A stretch of DNA of 64,000 nt from the NCBI GenBank assembly GCA_022821725.1, contig JAJEDB010000118.1, forward strand, positions 1 through 64,000. The letters run 5' to 3'. The position numbers were made by a program, and so were the translations under genes. The notes under the pieces were generated by a model that searched no databases, had not been told where the DNA came from, and was given only the letters and a program-made list of their open reading frames with translations. Below, piece after piece: positions 39,344 through 47,863 of the stretch. Positions within the stretch are counted from its first letter, which is position 1, and every line of letters begins with the position of its first letter. The stretch is from Candidatus Poribacteria bacterium. Its GTDB lineage: Bacteria; Poribacteria; WGA-4E; WGA-3G.

Positions 39344-40705
39344 ATGATGAATATTATCCACATTATTTCAGACACATTTCGACGTGATAACCTTGCTATC
39401 TATGGTGGAAAGGGATACACACCCTCCCTGAATGCGTTCGCGGAAAAATGTGTCGTTTTTGACAAAGCGTATGTCTGTGGTTTTCCGACTGTTCCGATTC
39501 GTGGCGAACTCGTGACAGGACAAGTCAGTATCTGTCGGAGGGGGTGGGAACCTCTCAAACGAGATGTCCCCGTCATCGCTGATGACTTAACGAACGCTGG
39601 GATTGTGAGTATGATGATTGCGGATACACCCCATCATATCAACAATGGTTTCTTTTACAACCGTGGGTTCACGGGATGGAAGTGGATTCGCGGGCAAGAG
39701 GGGGACCACTTAGAGACGCAGCCCTACGATTATGAATCGAAAAAGTCGTTGCAGTATCGTGAATACACTCGAACCCATCCGAACAAATTGCCCGGTGGCC
39801 TCGGCAACCATCTGAGAAATATGGCGTTCCGACAGACCGAGGCGGACACTTACGTCGCACAGACGATGCAGACGGCTTGCGACTGGTTGGAGCGGAATCA
39901 TCAGCACGAAAACTTCTATCTGATGGTGGATACCTTCGATCCGCATGAACCGTGGGATGCCCCCGAATGGTATCTACAGCGTTTCGATGCAAGCGATTAC
40001 GACGGACCGGAACCGATCTATCCGCCCTACGGTCCCAATCCGATGAATGAACGAGAGACGGAACGGCTCAACGCCCTCTACCGGGCAGAAGCATCATTGG
40101 CTGACAACTGGATCGGACAACTCCTGCGGAAAATCGACTATATGGGCTTGATGGAAAACACGATGGTGATCTTCATGGCGGATCACGGGTTCCTCTTAGG
40201 TGAACACGGACTCCTCGCGAAGAATCTCAGCATGTATGAAGAGGTTATCCATATCCCACTCATGGTTTATCACCCAGAGGCGACACCGCGTCACACGGAT
40301 GCGCTCGCCAGCATTATTGATATTCCGCCTACGGTTATTGATGTGTTCAATGTGGAACACGAGGCGCAAGTGGAAGGTAACAGTCTTCTGCCCGTTATCA
40401 TGGGAGATACCGACACAGGACGCGAGTATACTGTTACGCATGGTGCCTGGGTCGGGGGCTGGAGTCCTGATGGCGGTAGCCCGCATGGAAGCATCACGGA
40501 CGGCACATGGTCTCTGCTTTTAGAGAACCAAGGTGCGCCGCAGCAAATCTTCCATTTACCCTCTGATCCGGAACAGATGAATAATCGGTTTGAATCGGAT
40601 ACGTCAGAGGCGCGGCGACTTTACCAAGCATTTTTGGACTTTTTAGGGCAGCACGGTGCACCTGACGCAATGGTAACAGAATTCCAGAGTCGGTGGCAAG
40701 ACTGA
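39344..40705 (+). CDS. sulfatase (arylsulfatase A-like)
   Basis: DTFRRDNLAIYGGKGYTPSLNAFAEKCVVFDKAYV, DTFDPHEPWDAP, FMADHGFLLGEHG. Confidence 0.88.
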   Translation: MMNIIHIISDTFRRDNLAIYGGKGYTPSLNAFAEKCVVFDKAYVCGFPTVPIRGELVTGQVSICRRGWEPLKRDVPVIADDLTNAGIVSMMIADTPHHINNGFFYNRGFTGWKWIRGQEGDHLETQPYDYESKKSLQYREYTRTHPNKLPGGLGNHLRNMAFRQTEADTYVAQTMQTACDWLERNHQHENFYLMVDTFDPHEPWDAPEWYLQRFDASDYDGPEPIYPPYGPNPMNERETERLNALYRAEASLADNWIGQLLRKIDYMGLMENTMVIFMADHGFLLGEHGLLAKNLSMYEEVIHIPLMVYHPEATPRHTDALASIIDIPPTVIDVFNVEHEAQVEGNSLLPVIMGDTDTGREYTVTHGAWVGGWSPDGGSPHGSITDGTWSLLLENQGAPQQIFHLPSDPEQMNNRFESDTSEARRLYQAFLDFLGQHGAPDAMVTEFQSRWQD

Positions 40706-40746
40706 TTTCTACTCAGGACATCTATTTCTCAAAGGCGGTATGATTC

Positions 40747-40773
40747 GTAGGGGTTGGGTTACTCAACCCCTAC
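40747..40773. terminator. hairpin downstream of sulfatase (terminator or repeat)
   Basis: GTAGGGGTTG GGTTACT CAACCCCTAC; 10-bp perfect stem. Confidence 0.4.
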
Positions 40774-40850
40774 TATTGCAATTCATTAATAAAAACAAAG
40801 AGCCAGAGCATCGGCTCCCGTTCAAAATGTGAGATATAAAGGAAACTAAA

Positions 40851-41531
40851 ATGTTTAGATTTCTGACCCTGATAATGTTAGTTGTCGTGATACTCGGTAT
40901 CGGTTGTGATGAAGAGCAGAAGATGATGAAACATCTGATACCAGTAGAAGAACCTATGCCAGAGCCAGAACCGACAACCCAAGAGCCAGAGATAACTTTT
41001 GATCCACAACCTCCGAAGCCAGAAGAATTACCTGCTGGTCTTGATATACGCGAGACTGATAAACTATCCTACAAGCAAGAAGATTATCTGTCTCAGGATG
41101 CATTTGGTTTTGGTCATTCTCTCATCGATATTGTAGGACAGATCAAGAATTCCGACCTCGTTTTTGATGACGCTAATTCTGCTGTCCAAAGCGATATTAC
41201 GAAGGCTTTTTTCAAAATGTCAGAAGATTGGATAGCGAAATTCTGTGGAGCATCCGATATTACGGAACTGTATCCTCAGATTGATCTAATTTTCATCAAC
41301 AGACAAGCGAGAACTGATTTTCTCAATAATTTTCTCGGTAAGTTGGACGGAGGATATTTTGTATGGTCTGTGGATCACGGTGGTTTAGAAGTACCTGAAA
41401 ACTCAAAAATGATGCTGTCTCATGAATCAGAGAGCTGGTGGATAGCAAAGGGATCGGTTTATATTATAGGAGATAAGGCATACTACGGACTAAACTTACT
41501 TCTGAACTTCACTCATCCCAACTGTAAATAA
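40851..41531 (+). CDS. hypothetical lipoprotein
   Basis: Lipobox VILGIGCDEE; Pro/Glu-rich linker; RBS AAAGGAAA. Confidence 0.65.
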   Translation: MFRFLTLIMLVVVILGIGCDEEQKMMKHLIPVEEPMPEPEPTTQEPEITFDPQPPKPEELPAGLDIRETDKLSYKQEDYLSQDAFGFGHSLIDIVGQIKNSDLVFDDANSAVQSDITKAFFKMSEDWIAKFCGASDITELYPQIDLIFINRQARTDFLNNFLGKLDGGYFVWSVDHGGLEVPENSKMMLSHESESWWIAKGSVYIIGDKAYYGLNLLLNFTHPNCK

Positions 41532-41820
41532 TAGACCTTATAACTCGCAAAAAAGTAAAAAACGATTTTCTTGTGTTATCAGGATAGACGCAATGCGCAA
41601 TGAATTTGCACTATTACAAACCCCATCGCTTTCAAGAAACATACATGTTTCGGAGGTGTATCCATTAGTAGTCCTGACTACCAACAACTGAAAACTACAC
41701 ACTACGAAAAAGAGCTTGGCAAAGGGGCATGTGCCTTGTATAATTTTATTAGTGAAGAAATTGTTATTGTGGAGGCAAGTTAATAAGATATGCGAATCAG
41801 TACCTCAAGAATTCTCAATG

Positions 41821-42033
41821 ATGAACAAAGACAGAGTTTTCGCAGATTTCCACAACGCAGACACAAAAGGCAGAGTCCGATTGAACTGTGCCGGGACCGT
41901 AGCAGATCTCGAGCATCAGAAAATCGTGCTGCGAAATGGACAAACGCTTATCATCTATAGTGAAGATTTAGAGGTTGAAAGCGTTGTTTACTACTCCAAA
42001 GAGGAAAAGTTGCGGACAGCCGCGATTGACTAG
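41821..42033 (+). CDS. small hypothetical protein
   Basis: MNKDRVFADFHNADTKGRVRLNCAGTVADLEHQKIVLRNGQTLIIYSEDL; start uncertain (ORF opens at 41716). Confidence 0.5.
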   Translation: MNKDRVFADFHNADTKGRVRLNCAGTVADLEHQKIVLRNGQTLIIYSEDLEVESVVYYSKEEKLRTAAID

Positions 42034-42100
42034 GATGCCATTCAAGAAGTAGAGCTCGTTGCCTCTCAAGTAACCCCACGAATTCGTAACATCGCGGGTA

Positions 42101-43105
42101 CTACGTCCAGTCCATGATGACCCCCAAGTATTCATCTTTGCGATCCGTCAAGCCATCGTAGGCGGATTGCGCTTCTTCTGGGTCAATGACATGCGTCAGC
42201 AATTCTTCGACCTTGAACTTGCCCTCACACATCAGTGAATACACCAAGCGCGAGTTGCGTTCAAGTGAATGTTTCGACTCGCCAGAGTGCATCGTCGGAT
42301 AGACCCACTCATGCGCACTTCTGAGCGTAATCGCGCCTAAACCGACACTGTGGCTATAGTTTAGAATTGCGGTTGCATCCGTGACGTATTCACCGCGCGG
42401 CGAACCCAATAAGATGACCTCTCCCTGTCTACCAGTCAACTGATATGCTGTTTCGACGAGTCGTGGGTTTCCGATCGCCTCGACAGTGACCGCCGCTTTC
42501 TCGCCGTCTGTCAAATCTATAACCCGTTCCAGCGCATCTTCTTCATCTGGATTAATCAGGTGTTGGATACCGCACTGCCGGGCGATTTCAAGTCGACGCG
42601 GGACCCGCTCAATACTGATGACTTTCATGCCTGCCAGATTGAAAAGTTGCGAGGCAGAATTGCCGACCAACCCTAAACCGATAACCGCAACGGTATCCCC
42701 GAATTCGGCGGAAGATACCCGTAGCGCGGTCATCGCGACTGTCGCCATTCGGACGAACGGAACCAGTTTCTCGTCTATGTCTAACGGGGGTTTAAACGCT
42801 AAAAGGACCGACTCGGTTTTGGTGATAGAGGCGTGTGGACCATAGCAGAAGGCGAGGTCGCCGACGGCACATTTGGTCACGTTTTCACCGACTTTGAGGA
42901 CTTCGCCGATCGCCGTATAGCCGGAGCCGTGTGGGAACCGTGTTCCACTTTCGAGTCCAGTATACCCTGCGCCTTCAGTGCCGGGACTAATCAAACTGTA
43001 GTGCGTTTTTAGTAGAATTTGGTTCGGCGTGAGTGTCTCATCAAGCTCGAAATCCTCCAGCGTTGCTGAACGTTTCGCTGGCATCACAATCCGTTTGCCC
43101 TTCAT
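42101..43105 (-). CDS. zinc-type alcohol dehydrogenase-like protein (MDR family)
   Basis: SLISPGTEGAGYTG, VAVIGLGLVGNSASQLF, VTVEAIGNP. Confidence 0.85.
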   Translation of the reverse strand: MKGKRIVMPAKRSATLEDFELDETLTPNQILLKTHYSLISPGTEGAGYTGLESGTRFPHGSGYTAIGEVLKVGENVTKCAVGDLAFCYGPHASITKTESVLLAFKPPLDIDEKLVPFVRMATVAMTALRVSSAEFGDTVAVIGLGLVGNSASQLFNLAGMKVISIERVPRRLEIARQCGIQHLINPDEEDALERVIDLTDGEKAAVTVEAIGNPRLVETAYQLTGRQGEVILLGSPRGEYVTDATAILNYSHSVGLGAITLRSAHEWVYPTMHSGESKHSLERNSRLVYSLMCEGKFKVEELLTHVIDPEEAQSAYDGLTDRKDEYLGVIMDWT

Positions 43106-43208
43106 GCTGTAAATGCTCCTTGTTGAATTTTTCCCATTATGGTATCATATCCGCAAAAATTTTTAAACGAAATAGCCCTGAGGTTCACGAAACAGGAGAA
43201 ATTTCCTT

Positions 43209-44090
43209 ATGAGACTCACGCCAGAACAGTGCGAAACCTTCTGGACACAAGGCGTTCTGATCGCTAAAAATGTCTTGACTGACGAAGACCTCCAGCCGGT
43301 GATTGACGAGATTTCGGATTGGATTTCGGAACGCGCCTTTGCCTTAAAGCAGGAAGGTAAAATCGAAGACTTGCATGAAGATGAACCCTTTGATAAACGG
43401 TTCGGTAAGTTGTTAGCACAATCCAACGAGATGGTGAGCGGCTTGGACATCATGCACTACCGTGGCAAAGCCATCTTTGAATTCCTGAAGAACGACAACC
43501 TTTTAGATGTCGTTGAAGGCATTGTGGGTCCCGAAATTACGTGTAATCCGATTCAGCATCTCCGTGCGAAACCGCCCGTTATAGACGGGAACGCGAGTTG
43601 GGCAGGCGGTGTGCCGTGGCATCAGGATGCGGGTGTGATGATGCCAGAAGCGGAGGGCTCCGCCATCATCACATGTTGGCTTCCGTTAGGGGACAGCACA
43701 ATAGAGATGGGATGCCTTGAAGCGTTGCCGGGTATCACGGAAGACAAAGGCTATCTGAGCCACCAAAAAGAGGGCGGGACGATGATCAAACCGGAGGTGA
43801 TGCCGGATGTTGAACCGCTTATGTTGGAATGTTATCGGGGTGATGTTATCTTATTGAGCCGCTTCACTCCACATCGCTCGCAACCGAACACGTCCGATCG
43901 GTGCCGTTGGTCGCTGGATTTACGTTATCAGACCACAGGACATCATACGGGACGCACGGCGCATCCAGACTTCATCGTCCGGAGTCGTAAAAATCCCGAA
44001 ACTGTCCTATCTGAACACCAAGAATGGTGTGATTTGTGGACAGATGCTTTTGAAAACCCACGCGGCTTCGCAGGACACAGGTCAGAATAG
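43209..44090 (+). CDS. phytanoyl-CoA dioxygenase family protein
   Basis: VPWHQDAGVMMPEAEG, CLEALPGIT, FTPHRSQPNTSDRCRWSLDLRYQ. Confidence 0.87.
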   Translation: MRLTPEQCETFWTQGVLIAKNVLTDEDLQPVIDEISDWISERAFALKQEGKIEDLHEDEPFDKRFGKLLAQSNEMVSGLDIMHYRGKAIFEFLKNDNLLDVVEGIVGPEITCNPIQHLRAKPPVIDGNASWAGGVPWHQDAGVMMPEAEGSAIITCWLPLGDSTIEMGCLEALPGITEDKGYLSHQKEGGTMIKPEVMPDVEPLMLECYRGDVILLSRFTPHRSQPNTSDRCRWSLDLRYQTTGHHTGRTAHPDFIVRSRKNPETVLSEHQEWCDLWTDAFENPRGFAGHRSE

Positions 44091-44190
44091 CCGTCAGCGG
44101 TCAGCAATCAGCAGTCGGTAGTCAGTTGTTAGTTCTCGGTTAAGAGAGGGTCGTCTAACAAAGGACTTCTCTCAAGATAGCATCAAAACC

Positions 44191-44279
44191 CGTAGCCCGT
44201 AATGAAATGGAGGGCGGATTTACGGAACGCACGTAAAAGTTGAAACGCCCGTTGTTTCTCCGCAAGGTAAAATTAAAAT
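44191..44279 (+). repeat. leader-type dispersed repeat ending at the ATG of the downstream gene
   Basis: CGTAGCCCGTAATGAAATGGAGGGCGGATTTACGGAA...CTCCGCAAGGTAAAATTAAAAT then ATG. Confidence 0.75.
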
Positions 44280-44960
44280 ATGCAAGCGATTATTTTGTGC
44301 GGCGGTCTCGCGACGCGGCTCGGTGAGACCGCGAAAACACTTCCGAAGATTCTGCTGGAGATCGCTGGGAAAACAGTATTGGAATGGCAAATCCAATTGC
44401 TGAGAGATGTAGGTGTCACCTCGGTCATCCTCGCGTCGGGACACCTTCACGATGTGCTTTATGGGCGCGTAGGAGACGCTTACGCTGGGATGTGTATCCG
44501 TTATGCGAAAGAGGAAAAGCGGCTCGGCACTGGCGGCGCGATTCAGAATGCGATGCAGCAGATAGATACATCGCCCTTTTTTGTCCTAAACGGCGATATT
44601 CTGATGGCTAACTTTTCATTGCGGGAAATGTTGGTTCGATTTGAGCAAGGAATGGCAGGGGTGCTGTTAAGTGTGCATGTCTCGGACATCCGCCCCTACG
44701 GTGAGATTGTATCGGACGGTGCGGGAAAAATTCAGGCGTTTCGTGAGAAACAGTCTACCCGTTGTGCTGGGTATATCAACAGTGGGGTATATCTTTTTGA
44801 TCGAAGGATTGCTGACACGTTTCCAAGCGACCGAGAAAACTTCTCTATGGAACGAGACGTTTTTCCATACGTTTCCAATCTCTATACTTTAGAAACGGAT
44901 GCCGACTGGATCGATATCGGTGTTCCAGAGCGGTTGGCTCACGCCCGCGCACATTTTTAA
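44280..44960 (+). CDS. sugar nucleotidyltransferase
   Basis: MQAIILCGGLATRLGETAKTLPKILLEIAGK; NGDILMANF. Confidence 0.9.
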   Translation: MQAIILCGGLATRLGETAKTLPKILLEIAGKTVLEWQIQLLRDVGVTSVILASGHLHDVLYGRVGDAYAGMCIRYAKEEKRLGTGGAIQNAMQQIDTSPFFVLNGDILMANFSLREMLVRFEQGMAGVLLSVHVSDIRPYGEIVSDGAGKIQAFREKQSTRCAGYINSGVYLFDRRIADTFPSDRENFSMERDVFPYVSNLYTLETDADWIDIGVPERLAHARAHF

Positions 44961-45050
44961 TTTTTCCTTGCGGTTCGATCAGGTGAGTTTAGCACTTTGA
45001 CGTTTCTTTCCGTAGATCCGCTTTCCACTTCGTTCCAAGCTACGTGATCT
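44953..45050 (-). repeat. leader-type dispersed repeat, inverted copy overlapping the stop codon of the nucleotidyltransferase
   Basis: Reverse complement CACGTAGCTTGGAACGAAGTGGAAAGCGGATCTACGGAA...GAACCGCAAGGAAAAATTAAAAAT. Confidence 0.75.
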
Positions 45051-45090
45051 TTAACCCATATCCCGCTTTACTGACAATCTTTTTCGACTG

Positions 45091-46065
45091 CTACTGCTCT
45101 GTCCCCTCTGTTCGCAAGACGACATAACTCCGATACCGTTCTGCATGTATTTCACCGGCTTCAACGGCATCCTGAACAGCACAATCGGGTTCCGCAACGT
45201 GGGCACAATCGTTGTATTTGCAGGTGCCGAGATACGGTGCCATTTCTGGGAAATAGTACTCTAAGTTCTCCGTATCTACCCCCCACAATCCGACTTCCCG
45301 TATACCGGGCGTGTCGGCGACTTCACCACCGATGTCCAAGGGAAAGAGTTCGACAAGGGTCGTTGTATGCCGTCCCTTCTGGGTTCTGATACCGACTTCA
45401 CCTGTCCGCAAGTCTAAACCCGGTTGAAGTGCGTTCAGTAGGCTGGATTTGCCGACACCAGATGCACCGACAATAACACTAAATTTATCGCTCAATGCAT
45501 TTTGGAGTGCGTCTAAGCTCTCAGGAACATTGATGCTGGTATAGATGACTTGGTAACCCAATTTCTCATAAACGGCAAAGGTCGTTGCGAGTTCCGTCCG
45601 TTGTGCCTCATCCACTAAGTCCATCTTGTTGAGACATACCACGGCTTCCATGTCGCCTGCCTCCGCCAAGATAAGGAATCTATCGAGTGTCCGAAAGTTA
45701 AGGGGTGGCATCAGCGTGGAGACAACAGCTACGATTTGATGTGCATTCGCAACGATAACCTGTTCAATGTCCCCGTGTTTTCCGGCGTATTGCCGCGAGA
45801 ACTTTGTCTGACGCGGCAGAATATCCTCTACCACTCCGTCTTCCATATCAAGTTGCGTGAAAAGGACCCAATCACCGACAGCAACTGGGTCGGCATACAG
45901 TCTGCGTCCGGTTTCAGAGCGGTGTCTCCGTTTGAGGGTGCCCCGGAGTGTGCAGCGCAGGATAATATCATCGTATTGGACATCATAAAACCCTGTCCGC
46001 GCCCGGATGACTCTGCCTTGTTCGCGTGTAAGGATAGATCCCACCTCCCAAAAGTGTGGAAGCAT
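45091..46065 (-). CDS. rsgA: ribosome small subunit-dependent GTPase A
   Basis: NKMDLVDEAQ, GASGVGKSSLLNAL, TQKGRHTTT, ADTPGIRE, CxxxDCAHVAEPDCAV. Confidence 0.93.
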   Translation of the reverse strand: MLPHFWEVGSILTREQGRVIRARTGFYDVQYDDIILRCTLRGTLKRRHRSETGRRLYADPVAVGDWVLFTQLDMEDGVVEDILPRQTKFSRQYAGKHGDIEQVIVANAHQIVAVVSTLMPPLNFRTLDRFLILAEAGDMEAVVCLNKMDLVDEAQRTELATTFAVYEKLGYQVIYTSINVPESLDALQNALSDKFSVIVGASGVGKSSLLNALQPGLDLRTGEVGIRTQKGRHTTTLVELFPLDIGGEVADTPGIREVGLWGVDTENLEYYFPEMAPYLGTCKYNDCAHVAEPDCAVQDAVEAGEIHAERYRSYVVLRTEGTEQ

Positions 46066-46072
46066 TCATTCC

Positions 46073-46858
46073 TCAGACATACGTTTTCATGGTTTCCAAA
46101 GCTACCTCAACATCTTCGTCAAAATTGTCAAACTTGCACTCGCATGAGACGCGACCGTCATAGCCTGCTTTTTGGAGTGCCGTGAAGAAATCTGTGAAAT
46201 CGAAATCGTCGTTTCCGGGATAGGAACGTTTAACGGGTTCCGCTATGTGAACATGCGCGAGCCATTCAGCAGCGTCGATGGTGTTTTGCATCGGCTCTTC
46301 TTCCTGGTGGATGTGATAGAGGTCCGCCAACGCCTTGACACCCGGACGATTCACTCGCTTTGCCATAGCGAGTCCATCTGCGACGGTCCGAAGGATGTTT
46401 CCTTCTCGCCAACAAATTGGTTCAATAACAATGGTCATGTTATGCGCTTCGGCGTGATCCGCCGCCATATCAAGGAACTCAGCAATTTGTGCCAAGGCAC
46501 GTTCGCGCGAATAGCCTTCCTCTATACTACGGGAACCGCTGCTGCCGTAGACGATAACTTCACCGCCAATTTCATTGCCTCTCCGACATGCGGTCTCTAC
46601 ATAACGAGATAAACGCTGCAAATCGACGACATCGCCTACGACGCGCAAGTCGCCCGGAATAAACCCCGAATAGGATTCCGGCTTTAACGGCGCCTTCGCT
46701 ACCTGTTCACGAATTTTCTGGAATTCAGTCTCATCTGCCTCAGGCATCAACCCCGGACGCACACCTAATTCAATATAGTCATATCCGACTTCTGCGAGCC
46801 GATTGACATTCTCTAAACCTGTACAGACCCCAAATCTCATGCCTTTGCTCCTTTTCAT
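46073..46858 (-). CDS. sugar phosphate isomerase/epimerase (TIM barrel)
   Basis: VGYDYIELGV, IVIEPICWREGN, LADLYHIHQEE, VSCECKFDNF. Confidence 0.8.
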   Translation of the reverse strand: MKRSKGMRFGVCTGLENVNRLAEVGYDYIELGVRPGLMPEADETEFQKIREQVAKAPLKPESYSGFIPGDLRVVGDVVDLQRLSRYVETACRRGNEIGGEVIVYGSSGSRSIEEGYSRERALAQIAEFLDMAADHAEAHNMTIVIEPICWREGNILRTVADGLAMAKRVNRPGVKALADLYHIHQEEEPMQNTIDAAEWLAHVHIAEPVKRSYPGNDDFDFTDFFTALQKAGYDGRVSCECKFDNFDEDVEVALETMKTYV

Positions 46859-47724
46859 TTTCCAAATCGTCGTTTTCGTTCGCTATAAGCCCGTAAAGCA
46901 CGGAGAAAATCAATTTTCCGAAATGAGGGCCAATATGTATCACAGAAATAGAATTCCGAGTAGACGCTCTGCCAAAGCAAAAATCCCGATAACCGCACCT
47001 CTCCGCTGGTGCGAATAATTAACTCCGGATCAGGCAGGTTTGACGTGTAAAGATAGGGTGTAATCTTATCCACCGTGAGTTCATCTGCGATCTGATGGAT
47101 AGGTTTACCACTCTCACCCTCGGCTTTTAGGTGCCCCCGAAACGCCTCAATAATTTCCTCTCGTCCACCATAAGCGACAGCGACATTTAAGATAAATTTG
47201 TCGTAATGTTGCGTTGCTTCCTCTGCCTCTCGAATTGCTTCTTGCAGACTACTGGGTAACAGTTCTATTTGTCCCATCGCACGCACTTTGATCTGGTTCG
47301 TATGGAGTCCCTTAATAGTGACAAGCTCCCGCATTTTCCCTTCAATCAGTCCAAGAATCCCTTCAACTTCATGTGCGGCGCGTTTGAAATTATCAAGAGA
47401 GAAAATCCAGATAGAGAAAATTTCAACGCCGAGTTCGTCACACCAATGGAGCACCTCTTCGAGTTTGTCCGCACCTTCATGATGCCCTTCAATAACATCC
47501 TCAAGTCCACTGGCTTTCGCATAGCGACGATTTCCGTCTAAAATTACACCGATATGGCGTGGGATATTCCATGCATTGGCTTCGGATTCCAAACGCCTCT
47601 GATAAGCCCTGTAAAAAAATCTTTCAACTCGATTTTTAATATAGTGGAATGGGTTCATATACATATCCTGGGTTGTTACAGATGCAATGTAGGCACAACC
47701 TGTAGGTCTCCCATATTGCGACAT
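46855..47724 (-). CDS. uppS: isoprenyl transferase (undecaprenyl diphosphate synthase); true start may be 47658
   Basis: RHIGVILDGNRRYAKASGLED, HEGADKL, NVAVAYGGREEI, PDPELIIRTSGEVRLSGFLLWQSVYSEFYF. Confidence 0.92.
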   Translation of the reverse strand: MSQYGRPTGCAYIASVTTQDMYMNPFHYIKNRVERFFYRAYQRRLESEANAWNIPRHIGVILDGNRRYAKASGLEDVIEGHHEGADKLEEVLHWCDELGVEIFSIWIFSLDNFKRAAHEVEGILGLIEGKMRELVTIKGLHTNQIKVRAMGQIELLPSSLQEAIREAEEATQHYDKFILNVAVAYGGREEIIEAFRGHLKAEGESGKPIHQIADELTVDKITPYLYTSNLPDPELIIRTSGEVRLSGFLLWQSVYSEFYFCDTYWPSFRKIDFLRALRAYSERKRRFGK

Positions 47725-47863
47725 TTATTATAACACAGAAGCGTTATTTAGAAAAGTCTATAATCAACAGAGATTTTAAAGTTGACTTGCTGTAGAAAAT
47801 GTGATAAATTTATTTAGGAATGTTCACAGATAGCGGTCAGCATTTATAGCGGTCGCTAAAATA

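Noticed and set aside
40747-40773. Treating the GTAGGGGTTG/CAACCCCTAC hairpin as a novel element
   Set aside because: Single copy in the window and position after a gene is compatible with an ordinary terminator, though it lacks a strong T-tract; kept only as a low-confidence feature.
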